Of a stretch of DNA of 64,000 nt, positions 7,839 to 18,672 are shown one piece after another (positions within the stretch are counted from its first letter, which is position 1; the number at the start of each line of letters is the position of its first letter). The stretch lies in contig JAFZOK010000013.1 of assembly GCA_017550655.1 (NCBI GenBank), forward strand, positions 248,001 through 312,000, written 5' to 3'. A model generated the notes under the pieces. It saw nothing but the letters and a program-made list of their open reading frames with translations. It made no database searches and had not been told where the DNA came from. The position numbers and the translations under genes are program-made. Source of the stretch: Bacteroidales bacterium. Lineage in GTDB: Bacteria > Bacteroidota > Bacteroidia > Bacteroidales > UBA932.

Positions 7839-9518
7839 ATGAAGCTCTGGAAAGCTTTTGCCATATCACTTCTTGCAGCCGCCTGTTCCTCTGAGAGAGG
7901 GAACGGGCCGGCTACGGTTGAAGTGGATGGGGTTGTTTTTCAGAGAATGAGTGTGGAGACTTTTCCGAACCTGAACCACAACAGGGGCGGACACTTTACC
8001 TTATGCCTGAAGGGAGAACCTACCGTTTTTGCAGGACATACGGACGGGTTTGTGATGGAGAAGACTGCGGAATACTTCAAGGACGGAAAATGGGTGGAAA
8101 TCCCTATGCTCTATCCGCACGATTTCGGTTTTGCGGTAAAACTTCCGGACGGGAAGGTGATGCTGGGAGGTGGAGCAGCCGAAAATTTCGGCATAGGGCA
8201 AAGCTGGGGAGTGGAAATCTATGATCCCGAAACGCATTCTTTTACCTCACCCGGTATCCTTAACCGCAAGAGGATAGAAGCCTCGGCGACAGCTTTTGAC
8301 AACGGAAAGGTTATTGTCTCCGGAAACTGGTATGCCGATGACGACATTGAAGAATATGTGCCTGGCAAGGGCTTTTCCCTTGTAAAGCAGGTCACTGTCC
8401 AGAGGAGTTTTCCTTTCATTCTTCAGTCTGACTCTTCTCAGGCGATAATCTTTTCTTCTACAGGTGTTCGCGGGGATTCCCTTGGCGGACAGGTGGACCG
8501 CCTCTACGGGGAGCCGTTTGAGGTGCCGCTTCTTGAAGACTGGAGAATGATGACTTCTTCCGGCACATATAATTCAAACGGCAACTTCATCGGCGACTAT
8601 ACCTATCTGATCCACGTCAAAAGAAAAACAGACGGGCAGGATGCAGTAATGAAGGTGGCGGGAGAGCATTTTTCCATTCTGGATATGGAACAGCCTATTC
8701 CGGAAGATGGTATCGGGGGAGAAAAAATTTACTGGGGAAACAAAATAAGGATAAACAGGAAGAAACGGAACGCTGTCTTGCTGGGATTTGACAGTTGCCA
8801 CCGTTACTATCTGGCCCAGATAAACTATGACGCCACTCTGGACGGAGGAAAAGCCAGCCTTGAACTGTTTTACGCAGAAACTCCCGCCAATGTCACCATT
8901 GCGGATGAAAGCTGGGATATGATGGAAGACGGCCGCATCATCCTTGCCGGAGGAGTTTCCTTTAACGAGGATACATTGTCTTTAGCCACAACCAATTTCA
9001 AGACAAACAGCATTGTCTATGTCTTCAGTACCCAGCCAGAAGAAAGTTCAAATTCTCCGTGGCTATGGGTTTTAAGCGGATTCCTTGTTGTGGGTGGTTG
9101 TATCTTCCTGGCATATAGACTATTGTCCAAGAAATCCCCGGAAGAGGAAGAAAAAGACATCGCTGAGGAGGCGAAGAAATCAAGGCAGGAACTTCAGGAA
9201 CAGGTTTCCAAGCTCATCGAGGAAAAGCAGCTCTTCAGGAAAAAGGATATACGCATCAGCGACATAGCCTCTGAACTCGCCACCAACAGAACTTATATCA
9301 GCCTGATTGTAAACAGTTCTCTCGGGACCAGCTTCTCGGACCTTATCAACAATTACCGCATAGAATACGCTCAGAAATTGATGACGGATCATCCGGAGAT
9401 GTCCCATACTGATGTGGCGGAAGAATCCGGATTCTCATCCAGAACTTCGTTCCTCCGCACATTCAAGGCAAAAACCGGAATGTCCCCTACCGAGTGGAAA
9501 CTATCCCGCAGGGATTAA
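7839..9518 (+). CDS. Membrane-spanning AraC-family regulator with Kelch-like periplasmic sensor
   Basis: 559 residues. A signal peptide with a lipobox-like end (LLAAACSS, Cys16) is followed by a ~380-residue extracytoplasmic region with Kelch-like strands (AVKLPDGKVMLGGG, MMEDGRIILAGG). A single membrane helix lies at ~407-428 (WVLSGFLVVGGCIFLAYRLL), then a charged coiled segment, then an AraC/XylS double helix-turn-helix at ~467-559 (ISDIASELATNRTYISLIVN, DVAEESGFSSRTSFLRTFKA). Sensing outside and binding DNA inside is inferred from the topology. It is the last gene of the surface-protein locus and may control it. Its TAA shares TTAA with the stop of the convergent gene. Confidence 0.85.
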   Translation: MKLWKAFAISLLAAACSSERGNGPATVEVDGVVFQRMSVETFPNLNHNRGGHFTLCLKGEPTVFAGHTDGFVMEKTAEYFKDGKWVEIPMLYPHDFGFAVKLPDGKVMLGGGAAENFGIGQSWGVEIYDPETHSFTSPGILNRKRIEASATAFDNGKVIVSGNWYADDDIEEYVPGKGFSLVKQVTVQRSFPFILQSDSSQAIIFSSTGVRGDSLGGQVDRLYGEPFEVPLLEDWRMMTSSGTYNSNGNFIGDYTYLIHVKRKTDGQDAVMKVAGEHFSILDMEQPIPEDGIGGEKIYWGNKIRINRKKRNAVLLGFDSCHRYYLAQINYDATLDGGKASLELFYAETPANVTIADESWDMMEDGRIILAGGVSFNEDTLSLATTNFKTNSIVYVFSTQPEESSNSPWLWVLSGFLVVGGCIFLAYRLLSKKSPEEEEKDIAEEAKKSRQELQEQVSKLIEEKQLFRKKDIRISDIASELATNRTYISLIVNSSLGTSFSDLINNYRIEYAQKLMTDHPEMSHTDVAEESGFSSRTSFLRTFKAKTGMSPTEWKLSRRD

Positions 9519-12500
9519 TAGAATTCAATGCCTAAGAGGAGGGTGCAGAAGTTGCGCCCTCCTTTTCCGTCGTATGTGGCTGGAGTGGCGTTGCCGTAGT
9601 CGCAAGGCTTGTTGGTCCTGGCGTAGCGGACTCCTATGTACATCGGGAAGCCTATTCTCAGGAAGTGGCCCTTCAGCATAACATCCGCTCCGAAGGAGTA
9701 GCGGCTTTCCCACTGGTAGTGAAATCCAGTGTAGAAACCCATCAGACCGCCTGTCCTGCGGTAGAAATCAACCCTTGAGTAATCTATGAACGGTATTACC
9801 TGAAGTTGCTTCAGATAGGCAATCGGGCCGATTGACACATCGCCGAGATAAATTGGAATTGCATAGTCTGCGGTTGCCCTTATCATGTTGCGGCCGTAGA
9901 AGTCCTCGGTAAATCCTCTCGGAAGATCCAGATGGTTATCCAGCCAGAACTTCTTGCCCTCCACGTTCTGCCTCTGGAAAGCTGCACTCAGCCTAAGGCC
10001 CTGGTTGAATGTAAGGCCGGGAACATATCCGTAAGCGTATGCGGAGAACTGGGAGCCGAACCTGTCTCCTCCTTCAGGGCTGAAGGAAGCGGCAACCCGC
10101 CCTCCAATTCCCCAGCGAGGGAAAACCTGGGATTCCGCCATCTCCTGCATATCGTATGCGCCCAGGGAGAAATTCAGCTGATGCCTGTTGATCTGCCTGA
10201 GGGTATAGGTATAGTCAGGTTCCTCATCGTCATCACTGGCTGCGGTCGAAGGCTCTGCCTCTTTCACGTCCAGGATTATCTGGTCGTTGCGGAAGCTCCA
10301 GCCGGCCAGAGGGGTAACGCCGGAGTTCCAGCCCGTTCCGCTCCAGGAAAGAGGAACATACGCATAAAGGGCACTTCTGAGAGAGAATCGGTCTTTCTTG
10401 TACATTATCCTGTCGTTGAAATGTACGGCACCTTCTACTACCGGATACCATCCGCTCCAGGTAAAGGAAGCATGGCCGGAATGAAGATGTTTGGATGTTC
10501 CGAGGAATCCTGTCCTGTGCTGGTATGCATAGCCCGCAGTGGCACGCAGGGTTCCAAGCGTATTCTGGGAGTAGAGAGTCACACCAGGAAGCGCCTCCTC
10601 ATAGAACTCCTCGAAATCCCCTTCCGTCACGCCGCTGAATTCCGCATATACCGGAGCCCAGGAGTGCAGCCTGATAAGATGTCCTGTCTTGCTGTAATCT
10701 TCTTCCCGAAACTGTCCCGGAGCATAATCTTCCACCTTCTTGCCGTACTTCTCGTTATACTGCCTTGAAAGTTCCTCAGCGAGTGGATTGGTGAACTCCA
10801 TTTCCTTTGAAACAGGAAGGGAAAGAAGCTTGTCGCAATGCAGGAACGCTCCCTTATCCTTGGAATCCTTGCTCACAAAGATTTTTCCTGTATCGGCGAT
10901 GCTGAAGGAGCATACATCCTCTGAAGCCGAAGCAAGTGAAATCTCTCCGGAAGACATGTCAAGCCTGCAGACAACTGGGCAACTGAACATATCCGTGAGA
11001 AAATAAACGCCATTTTCATAGCACTGGAGGTCCTTGACAATATGCTCAGTCTTATAGACAGAGTTTACCTTGCCCGATGAAAGCTTTCCGATTTCCATTC
11101 CTGAATCTCCAATCATGGAAAACCATATATCGCTGCCGGAGGAAGAAACGGAATTGATTTGTCCAGAAACCTCTATTCTAAGGTCTTCTGAAGAGGAACC
11201 GTCATCCAGGAATGCCACAGACCTGATGATGCTGGTGTTGTGGCCTGTTCCATACTGAACGCAGCAAAGCAGAGGACGGGAGCCGTATGTAACCACAAAC
11301 GGAAGATGGAGGGAATTGTTATCATCATCATAGAACTCGTCAACAATTTGCCCCGTACTCAGGTCATAGCCGTAAATGGAATAACTCGAGTGCTGCTTCC
11401 ACCTCGCGTCATAGTCGCTCTCGCTCACCCAGAGCCTGTTTCCGTAGAAGCAGAACTTTTCCGCACCTTCATAGTAAGGCCTGATGACTTTTTCCTTCCA
11501 TCCTTCAGCATAAGACTGTCCAGCGCCCGGTTCCCTGGTGAGGAGAACCAGCAGCCCCGGAGTTCCGGTACCGGAAACAACAGCTACAAGAGAATCTTTC
11601 CCGACAACGGTAACGTTACTGTATTCAGTGAAATAGCCACGGTGCTCACCTGTCCTTTTAACCGGATCAAAGACGAGCCTCTGTGATGCATCCTCATCTT
11701 CGATCTTGTCGAGAAATTCTTCCAGTTCTTCATTGGTGTTCAGGCGGAGGAATTCCTGGAGAATGCTGTCCTTGACATATTGGCGGTGGGTCTTGCCGGT
11801 AAATTCCTTGAAGGCGGAAGCCACCACATTGGCGCTCATGAAATGATTGGTCTCGTAATTCAGGATCTTGTCTGAAAGGTCCACATCCTTGCTGTGATAG
11901 CGGGCCATGGCGTTAATCATATAGCCCACACTGTAACGGTCTGGAGAATATGCCTTTACACTTCCGAAGCGCAAGCGGTCCCAGCTGCGGTTCTTGCCAT
12001 AGAAATACTTGTGGGCATCTTCTTCATCTTCAACGATAGTCTTGAGTATTTCGCAGAGGAAGAATCCGCTGCGGCCCCTGCCCCCGTTGCTTACCTGAGT
12101 TTCTGCTACCACCGCATCTCCTTCCAGGAACCATCTGGACGGGTAAATCGCAGAAGCCGCTCCCACCACCTGGTCTCCGAATCCCCAGGAAAGGACTTTG
12201 AAAATGCCGCGGTTGAAATGGGCTATCTGCCAGGCGTGCCTTCCCTCGTGGGAAGCAAGCGAAAGATCCCACGGCTCGGTGGATATCAGATTAACCGGCG
12301 GCTGTGCAAAGAAATCTATCTGGCGCGGTCCCCAGACTGTAATGCCGTTGCTTTCCGCATTGAACGGGTGAAGCACCAGAGGGAATCTCTTCGGCAGGCC
12401 GTAACTGTACTTGACGGAATCTGAATACATCCCGTAGAAAGATTCCACCTTTTTCAGATACCCTTCGGCATTTGCCCGCTCCCCTTCAGGATAAATGATT

Positions 12501-12643
12501 TCAAAGTTCCTGCTCTTCATCGTCTTCCACTTCACGGAAGATTTTTCAGAGCCAATATCGTAATACTGCGCCAGCGCCGTCGCTGAGCCAAAAAGGAAAA
12601 GCACAGCCGCCAGAAAAAAAGTCTTTGTTACGTTTTTGTTCAT
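9515..12643 (-). CDS. Outer-membrane beta-barrel protein with N-terminal HExxH peptidase-like domain
   Basis: 1042 residues with a signal peptide ending ALAQ (residue 26). The mature N-terminus resembles peptidase-MA-like proteins: NFEIIYPEGE and SLASHEGRHAWQ, where H132-E133-G-R-H136 is a zinc HExxH motif. A middle region (~300-640) looks like a TolB-type beta-propeller. The C-terminal ~350 residues are amphipathic strands ending in an aromatic LLGIEFY, as in outer-membrane barrels. It is probably exported to the outer membrane; the substrate is unknown. A -7 box (TAAATTTG, minus strand, 12661-12668) lies about 18 nt upstream of the start. It converges on the AraC-type gene with a 4-nt overlap. 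Confidence 0.75.
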   Translation of the reverse strand: MNKNVTKTFFLAAVLFLFGSATALAQYYDIGSEKSSVKWKTMKSRNFEIIYPEGERANAEGYLKKVESFYGMYSDSVKYSYGLPKRFPLVLHPFNAESNGITVWGPRQIDFFAQPPVNLISTEPWDLSLASHEGRHAWQIAHFNRGIFKVLSWGFGDQVVGAASAIYPSRWFLEGDAVVAETQVSNGGRGRSGFFLCEILKTIVEDEEDAHKYFYGKNRSWDRLRFGSVKAYSPDRYSVGYMINAMARYHSKDVDLSDKILNYETNHFMSANVVASAFKEFTGKTHRQYVKDSILQEFLRLNTNEELEEFLDKIEDEDASQRLVFDPVKRTGEHRGYFTEYSNVTVVGKDSLVAVVSGTGTPGLLVLLTREPGAGQSYAEGWKEKVIRPYYEGAEKFCFYGNRLWVSESDYDARWKQHSSYSIYGYDLSTGQIVDEFYDDDNNSLHLPFVVTYGSRPLLCCVQYGTGHNTSIIRSVAFLDDGSSSEDLRIEVSGQINSVSSSGSDIWFSMIGDSGMEIGKLSSGKVNSVYKTEHIVKDLQCYENGVYFLTDMFSCPVVCRLDMSSGEISLASASEDVCSFSIADTGKIFVSKDSKDKGAFLHCDKLLSLPVSKEMEFTNPLAEELSRQYNEKYGKKVEDYAPGQFREEDYSKTGHLIRLHSWAPVYAEFSGVTEGDFEEFYEEALPGVTLYSQNTLGTLRATAGYAYQHRTGFLGTSKHLHSGHASFTWSGWYPVVEGAVHFNDRIMYKKDRFSLRSALYAYVPLSWSGTGWNSGVTPLAGWSFRNDQIILDVKEAEPSTAASDDDEEPDYTYTLRQINRHQLNFSLGAYDMQEMAESQVFPRWGIGGRVAASFSPEGGDRFGSQFSAYAYGYVPGLTFNQGLRLSAAFQRQNVEGKKFWLDNHLDLPRGFTEDFYGRNMIRATADYAIPIYLGDVSIGPIAYLKQLQVIPFIDYSRVDFYRRTGGLMGFYTGFHYQWESRYSFGADVMLKGHFLRIGFPMYIGVRYARTNKPCDYGNATPATYDGKGGRNFCTLLLGIEFY

Positions 12644-12660
12644 AATCGCAAATTGTGCTT

Positions 12661-12668
12661 CAAATTTA
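12661..12668 (-). promoter_or_regulatory. -7 box (TAAATTTG) for the beta-barrel protein gene
   Basis: On the minus strand the sequence reads TAAATTTG, an exact TAnnTTTG match, 18 nt upstream of the ATG at 12643. It lies back to back with the -7 box of the Na/Pi cotransporter gene. No clear -33 TTTG is seen. Confidence 0.5.
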
Positions 12669-12702
12669 GCGCATTTCTCTTTTATAACTCAGCGATTAAG
12701 AT

Positions 12703-12710
12703 TAAATTTG
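12703..12710 (+). promoter_or_regulatory. -7 box (TAAATTTG) very close to the Na/Pi cotransporter start
   Basis: TAAATTTG at 12703-12710 ends 5 nt before ATG 12716. With the usual spacing, transcription would start at or within a few bases of the ATG, giving a leaderless or near-leaderless mRNA, or else translation starts at the ATG at 12728. Confidence 0.5.
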
Positions 12711-12715
12711 GGGTG

Positions 12716-14404
12716 ATGAACATTGCAATGTCCATATTCAAGCTTCTGGGCTCGCTTGCTCTCTTCCTCTTTGGAATGAGCATGATGAGTGAAAACCTGC
12801 AGAAAGTTGCGGGAGACAAGCTCAGAAGTTTTCTTGCAATGATGACCTCCAACGCATTCAAGAGGGTGCTGACGGGTCTTACAGTCACAGCCTGCATCCA
12901 GTCTTCGGCCGCAACCACCCTGATGGTGGTCAGCTTCGTGAACGCCGGACTGCTTTCCCTTGGACAGAGTATCGGAGTTATTATGGGCGCCAACATAGGC
13001 ACCACCGTTTCCGCCTGGCTTTTTGCCCTGGTGGGCTTTTCCGGGGGCATTGCAACCGTGGCCATTCCGCTGATAGCAGTGGGATTCATCATCACGATGG
13101 GCAAGAGCAAGAAGCGCAAGAGCCTGGGTATGATGATTATGGGATTTGCCATCATGTTCCTGGGACTGAGCATGGTGCAGACATCCGTGGATCCGGCTAT
13201 ACTGGAAAAGGTCAAGGAGCTCATCAACGGATGGAGCCGTTTCGGATTCTGGAGCGTACTGATCTGCGTTCTCATAGGAACACTCATCACCATAATGCTC
13301 CAGTCTTCAGCCGCCACTATGGCCCTTACGCTGATGATGTGCTCCAACGGACTGAACTTTGAACTGGGCGCCGCCCTGGTGCTCGGAGAAAACATAGGAA
13401 CCACCCTTACCGCAAACATGGCCGCATCCGTGGCGAACATCTCCGCAAGGAGGGCCGCTGCCGGACACGCCTTCTTCAACCTGTTCGGAGTGCTGTGGGT
13501 GCTGATCCTGTACCATCCGTTCCTGTGGGTTGTTTCCCGCGTGATAATGGCAGTGGGACTGGATAACCCGCTGGTATCCGGAGCCTCGACGTTCTCCATC
13601 CTGTGCTCCATCGCAATGGTGCATACCCTCTTCAATGTCAGCAACACCTGCATACTTGTGGGATTCACAAACAAGATTGTGGCGTTTGTGACCAAGCTCC
13701 TTCCGGGCAAGCCGGAGGACGAGGGCTACAGGCTGCAGTACATCCACGGAGGTCCGCTGTCCACCGCCGAGCTTTCTCTGGGACAGGCCAAGGGAGAGAT
13801 TCTGCACTTCGTGAAGATATGCCGCGAGCAGTACACTCTTGCACGTGAAAGCATCAGCACCACCGATCCGGAGAAATTCGACGAGCTGTACCACAAGCTT
13901 GAGCACTACGAGCAGATAACGGACAAGATTGAGTTTGAAATCGCCAAGTACCTGAACGAGATTTCCGAATGGGACCTTTCAGAAGAGTCCTCCCGCAGGA
14001 TACAGGCGATGTTCAAGATTATCGGTGAGCTGGAAAGCATCGGAGACAGCGGCTTCAACATCGGAAGAATCCTGCAGAGGAGGAATATCCACAACGCTTC
14101 CTTCGACGAGGATATGGTTACCCGCCTGGGCTTTATGATGGACCTTATCTTCAAGGGATTTGACGTGATGGAGAAGAACCTGGAACTCGGATACGAGAAC
14201 ATCACGGACATCTCCAACGCCCAGGATGTGGAGCAGGAAATCAACGAATACCGCAACAACCTCAAGGAAGAGCACCTGCTCAATCTGGAGAACAACACCT
14301 ACAGTTATCTCACCGGAGTCTACTACATAGACATGATCAACGAGTTCGAGCACGTGGGAGACTTTATGATCAACATATCCGAGGCAATTATCGAGATAAA
14401 GTAA
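12716..14404 (+). CDS. Na+/Pi cotransporter family protein with PhoU-like domain
   Basis: 562 residues from ATG 12716 (MNIAMSIFKLLGSLALFLFGM). The N-terminal ~330 residues hold two inverted Na_Pi_cotrans repeats with the signature QSSAATT (first) and QSSAATM (second) segments in hydrophobic helices, plus GANIGTT and GENIGTT motifs. The C-terminal ~230 residues form a helical PhoU-like domain. The family couples sodium to phosphate uptake across the inner membrane; substrate choice cannot be read from sequence. An upstream in-frame extension lacks family similarity, so the internal ATG is chosen. gldE follows 41 nt later but has its own -7 box. Confidence 0.9.
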   Translation: MNIAMSIFKLLGSLALFLFGMSMMSENLQKVAGDKLRSFLAMMTSNAFKRVLTGLTVTACIQSSAATTLMVVSFVNAGLLSLGQSIGVIMGANIGTTVSAWLFALVGFSGGIATVAIPLIAVGFIITMGKSKKRKSLGMMIMGFAIMFLGLSMVQTSVDPAILEKVKELINGWSRFGFWSVLICVLIGTLITIMLQSSAATMALTLMMCSNGLNFELGAALVLGENIGTTLTANMAASVANISARRAAAGHAFFNLFGVLWVLILYHPFLWVVSRVIMAVGLDNPLVSGASTFSILCSIAMVHTLFNVSNTCILVGFTNKIVAFVTKLLPGKPEDEGYRLQYIHGGPLSTAELSLGQAKGEILHFVKICREQYTLARESISTTDPEKFDELYHKLEHYEQITDKIEFEIAKYLNEISEWDLSEESSRRIQAMFKIIGELESIGDSGFNIGRILQRRNIHNASFDEDMVTRLGFMMDLIFKGFDVMEKNLELGYENITDISNAQDVEQEINEYRNNLKEEHLLNLENNTYSYLTGVYYIDMINEFEHVGDFMINISEAIIEIK

Positions 14405-14411
14405 CTTTTCA

Positions 14412-14419
14412 TATATTTG
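14412..14419 (+). promoter_or_regulatory. -7 box (TATATTTG) upstream of gldE
   Basis: TATATTTG at 14412-14419 matches TAnnTTTG and lies 26 nt before the TTG start (50 nt before the first ATG) of the gldE-like gene. No -33 box is evident. It implies independent transcription from the Na/Pi cotransporter gene. Confidence 0.45.
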
Positions 14420-14445
14420 CACCGCTAACCAACACTTTTTGATAC

Positions 14446-15573
14446 TTGGAACCTCCCAGTACAATACTAATGCTGCTTATCAGCTCCCCAGATGAGATTC
14501 CCCCTTCGGGAGGTCTGTGGGAAAATATCTTCATAGGATTATTTATTCTGCTGCTGCTATTCTGCTCTGCGATGATGAGCGGAAGCGAAGCCGCATTCTT
14601 CTCACTCAGCCCCAAGGAAACCAAGAAACTGAAAGAAGGAGAAGATTCTTCCAGCCGCAGGGTGATGAAACTCCTGGACAGGCCTAACCGCCTTCTGGGG
14701 ACTATCATCCAGGCCAACAATATCGTGAACATTCTTCTGGTACTGCTGTTCTCCCTGCTGATAGACAGGATGTTCGACTTTACCGGCCATCCGGTGCTGG
14801 AGTTTGTGGTATGTACCGTGGTGGTTACCTTCATACTGGTACTCTTCGGCGAGGCTATGCCTAAGATTCTGGGAACCCAGTATCCTGTACACTTCTCCCG
14901 ATTCACCAGCCTTCCGCTCTCCATCCTCAAGCATACCACCATCCCGATTGACAGGGTGATGGACAAGGTTGTGGAGAAAAGGCGCCATGGCAAAACCCTC
15001 TCCGAGGAAGAGGAGGAAGATGCCTACAAGATGCTTCGCGGAGCGGTGGAAATGACAATGACTGAAGACGCCACGCAGAAGAAGCTCCTGAAGAAAATCC
15101 TTACGCTTCCCACCAAGACCGTATCGCAGATCATGATGCCGAGAATCGAGGTGGAAACCATAAGTATGGAGATGGACAACGACGAGGTCATACGCATAGC
15201 CAACGAATGCGGCTACTCCCGCCTTCCGGTCTACAAGGACAACACCGAAGATATCCGCGGCTTCCTCTATATCAAGGATATGCTGCCGTACATTATGAGC
15301 CGCAGCAAGAAGTTCGACTGGAGAAAGCACATACGCCAGGCCTACTTCGTTCCGGGCTCGATGAAGATCAACGACCTTCTGGAAGAACTCCGCCAGAGAA
15401 AGCTCCACCTTGCAATCGTAGTGGACGAATACGGCGGAATGGACGGCATCGTGACAATGGAAGACATACTTGAGGAAATCGTGGGAGAAATCTCCGACGA
15501 GAGCGACACACAGGAAGAAGAGCAGACACCAATTTCACCTGCAACAGCATCTCAGGAAAAGAAAAGAGTATAA
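14446..15573 (+). CDS. gldE: GldE-like CNNM/CBS-domain membrane protein, short C-terminus
   Basis: 375 residues from TTG 14446 (alternative ATG 14470). Residues ~25-175 form a DUF21/CNNM membrane domain ([30 protein letters not shown]). Residues ~210-345 form a CBS pair ([54 protein letters not shown]). In Bacteroidota this protein is named GldE and typically sits next to a phosphopantetheinyl transferase, as here. The usual CorC/HlyC C-terminal domain that follows EEIVGEI is absent and replaced by a short Glu/Gln/Pro tail. No gliding genes are visible nearby, so an ion-transport or envelope role is as likely. Confidence 0.8.
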   Translation: MEPPSTILMLLISSPDEIPPSGGLWENIFIGLFILLLLFCSAMMSGSEAAFFSLSPKETKKLKEGEDSSSRRVMKLLDRPNRLLGTIIQANNIVNILLVLLFSLLIDRMFDFTGHPVLEFVVCTVVVTFILVLFGEAMPKILGTQYPVHFSRFTSLPLSILKHTTIPIDRVMDKVVEKRRHGKTLSEEEEEDAYKMLRGAVEMTMTEDATQKKLLKKILTLPTKTVSQIMMPRIEVETISMEMDNDEVIRIANECGYSRLPVYKDNTEDIRGFLYIKDMLPYIMSRSKKFDWRKHIRQAYFVPGSMKINDLLEELRQRKLHLAIVVDEYGGMDGIVTMEDILEEIVGEISDESDTQEEEQTPISPATASQEKKRV

Positions 15574-15609
15574 CACGGACATAAACAGAAAAACAAACAT
15601 ATTCAGATA

Positions 15610-16320
15610 ATGGGACTTTATCTTAGAAAAGAACTCAAGGGCGGCGGAACGATAGCCGTTTGGGAAATTACCGAGAGCGAGAAAGAGCTTCTGGACATAA
15701 TCGCCAGGGACGAAGAAGACAGGGAGGAGGAACTGGAGGAGATTTCTCTCTACAAGAGCGAACAGGCAAGGCGCGAAAGGCTTTCCGTGCTGGCTTTGGT
15801 GCAGACTCTGTTCGAGGAGCCTGTCCACATCGGCCATCACGAAAACGGAGCCCCTTACATCGAAAACGACAGCACCCGAATCAGCATAACCCACACCAAC
15901 CGCTTCTCCGCGGTGATCATCCACCCTTCCGAGGAAGTGGGCATAGACATCGAGAGCATAAAGCGAGACTTTACCGCTGTGGAGAAGAGGGCCCTCAGCG
16001 AAGAGGAAAGGGACGATCTCCTGGACAAGGATGAGGACGATCCGGAAAAGATGGAAGAGCGCAACACCCAGCTTGCAATCTACTGGTGCGCCAAGGAAGC
16101 CCTATACAAGCGTATGGGCCGCAACAACGTGGATTTCTCAGAAGACATGGAAGTAGACCGCTTCAACGTGAAGGATGAGGGAGAAATAGACGTCACCTTC
16201 AAATATCCTCAGAGCGAGCATATCGTAGACGAAGACGGAGAAGAGCAGAACGAAGAAGAAGAATTCGAGATGCAGTACGAGACCTTCGAGGACCACGTCC
16301 TCGTCTGGATGGTCGGATAA
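15610..16320 (+). CDS. 4'-phosphopantetheinyl transferase superfamily protein
   Basis: 236 residues. The key motifs are ISITHTNRFSAVI, EEVGIDIES (about residue 110; Asp and Glu bind Mg) and YWCAKEALYKRMGR (about residue 157; W-x-x-KEA). Family members transfer phosphopantetheine from CoA to a serine on carrier proteins, making holo-ACP. The gene follows gldE by 36 nt, a pairing common in Bacteroidota. It could activate the acyl carrier protein encoded at 61253, though nothing in the sequence ties the two. The acidic, low-complexity segment DDLLDKDEDDPEKMEE interrupts the core and is unusual. A terminator hairpin lies at 16421-16453. Confidence 0.85.
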   Translation: MGLYLRKELKGGGTIAVWEITESEKELLDIIARDEEDREEELEEISLYKSEQARRERLSVLALVQTLFEEPVHIGHHENGAPYIENDSTRISITHTNRFSAVIIHPSEEVGIDIESIKRDFTAVEKRALSEEERDDLLDKDEDDPEKMEERNTQLAIYWCAKEALYKRMGRNNVDFSEDMEVDRFNVKDEGEIDVTFKYPQSEHIVDEDGEEQNEEEEFEMQYETFEDHVLVWMVG

Positions 16321-16420
16321 CCAGTGACATCGCCCAAGCAATTATCCACCACCAGTATCGTTGCGGACGGAACCTCAGTAGTCCTGCCGGATAATCATTT
16401 GAAACACAGCGTATTATAAC

Positions 16421-16453
16421 AACATCCCCCTCCGAAAACCAGAGGGGGATGTT
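16421..16453. terminator. Bidirectional terminator hairpin between the PPTase gene and groEL
   Basis: A perfect 12-bp hairpin, AACATCCCCCTC at 16421-16432 and GAGGGGGATGTT at 16442-16453, with a 9-nt loop. It lies in the 214-nt gap between convergent genes. The flanks are not strongly T-rich, so efficiency is uncertain. Confidence 0.6.
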
Positions 16454-16534
16454 TGTGTATTATTTTAATACTCAGCGCTTTATCGGGCAGGGCTTTTTAG
16501 CCGCCGCATCGCTGAGGAAGAATGCTCCAGTGCA

Positions 16535-18181
<1,647 letters not shown>

Positions 18182-18186
18182 TTATA

Positions 18187-18462
18187 TTATCCGATTACTG
18201 CGAGAACATCGCTCTGGCGCATGATCATATAGGTCTTTCCGTCCGGAGCGTTAACCTCTGTGCCTGCATATTTTCCGTAGAGAACAACGTCTCCAACCTT
18301 CAGTTCCATAGGCTCGTCCTTCTTGCCCGGACCTGCGGCGATAACTGTTCCTTCCTGTGGTTTTTCCTTGGCGTTGTCAGGGATGATGATTCCGCTGGCA
18401 GTCTTTTTCTCAGCCTCTTTAGGCTCTATCAGAACTCTGTCTGCTAATGGTTTGATATTCAT
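18187..18462 (-). CDS. groS: Co-chaperonin GroES
   Basis: 91 residues from the ATG at 18462-18460: [20 protein letters not shown], then the mobile loop [20 protein letters not shown] and [16 protein letters not shown] longer open frame upstream has no family similarity and is rejected as the start. GroES caps the GroEL ring. First gene of the groESL operon; a sigma-54-like promoter sits ~80 nt upstream. No CIRCE element was found. Confidence 0.97.
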   Translation of the reverse strand: MNIKPLADRVLIEPKEAEKKTASGIIIPDNAKEKPQEGTVIAAGPGKKDEPMELKVGDVVLYGKYAGTEVNAPDGKTYMIMRQSDVLAVIG

Positions 18463-18541
18463 AATTGTATGTTTTAATTTTAAAATTCTCTTTTGCCTGA
18501 GTCCCGGCTTTGTCGCCGATTTTGCGGGCAGATGGATTAAC

Positions 18542-18557
18542 GGCAAAGTATGTGCCA
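18542..18557 (-). promoter_or_regulatory. Sigma-54-type -24/-12 sequence upstream of groES
   Basis: On the minus strand the sequence reads TGGCACATACTTTGCC. GG and GC are separated by exactly 10 nt, as sigma-54 requires, and it matches TGGCAC-N5-TTGC. It lies about 80 nt upstream of the groES ATG. No TAnnTTTG match is seen in this leader. Whether it is used depends on the genome encoding RpoN and a suitable activator, which cannot be seen here. Confidence 0.55.
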
Positions 18558-18672
18558 CCGCCTGGCCGGGCTATTTTTCTGCCATTTTGTCCGTTTAACC
18601 CCGTTCGTTTAGCCCGGACAGGCTGTCAGAAAAGGGATTTTTGTAACTTGCGGCATCGTTTAGAGAAATAAT

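Noticed and set aside
9932-10768. 278-residue open frame on the plus strand
   Set aside because: Antisense to the beta-barrel protein gene; no motif, no promoter, no ribosome-binding site.
12682-13710. 342-residue open frame on the minus strand
   Set aside because: Shadow of the Na/Pi cotransporter gene. Its composition is that of a reverse complement of membrane helices, with no family motif.
18463-18672. CIRCE operator for HrcA upstream of groES
   Set aside because: No TTAGCACTC-N9-GAGTGCTAA-like repeat was found in the leader or upstream.
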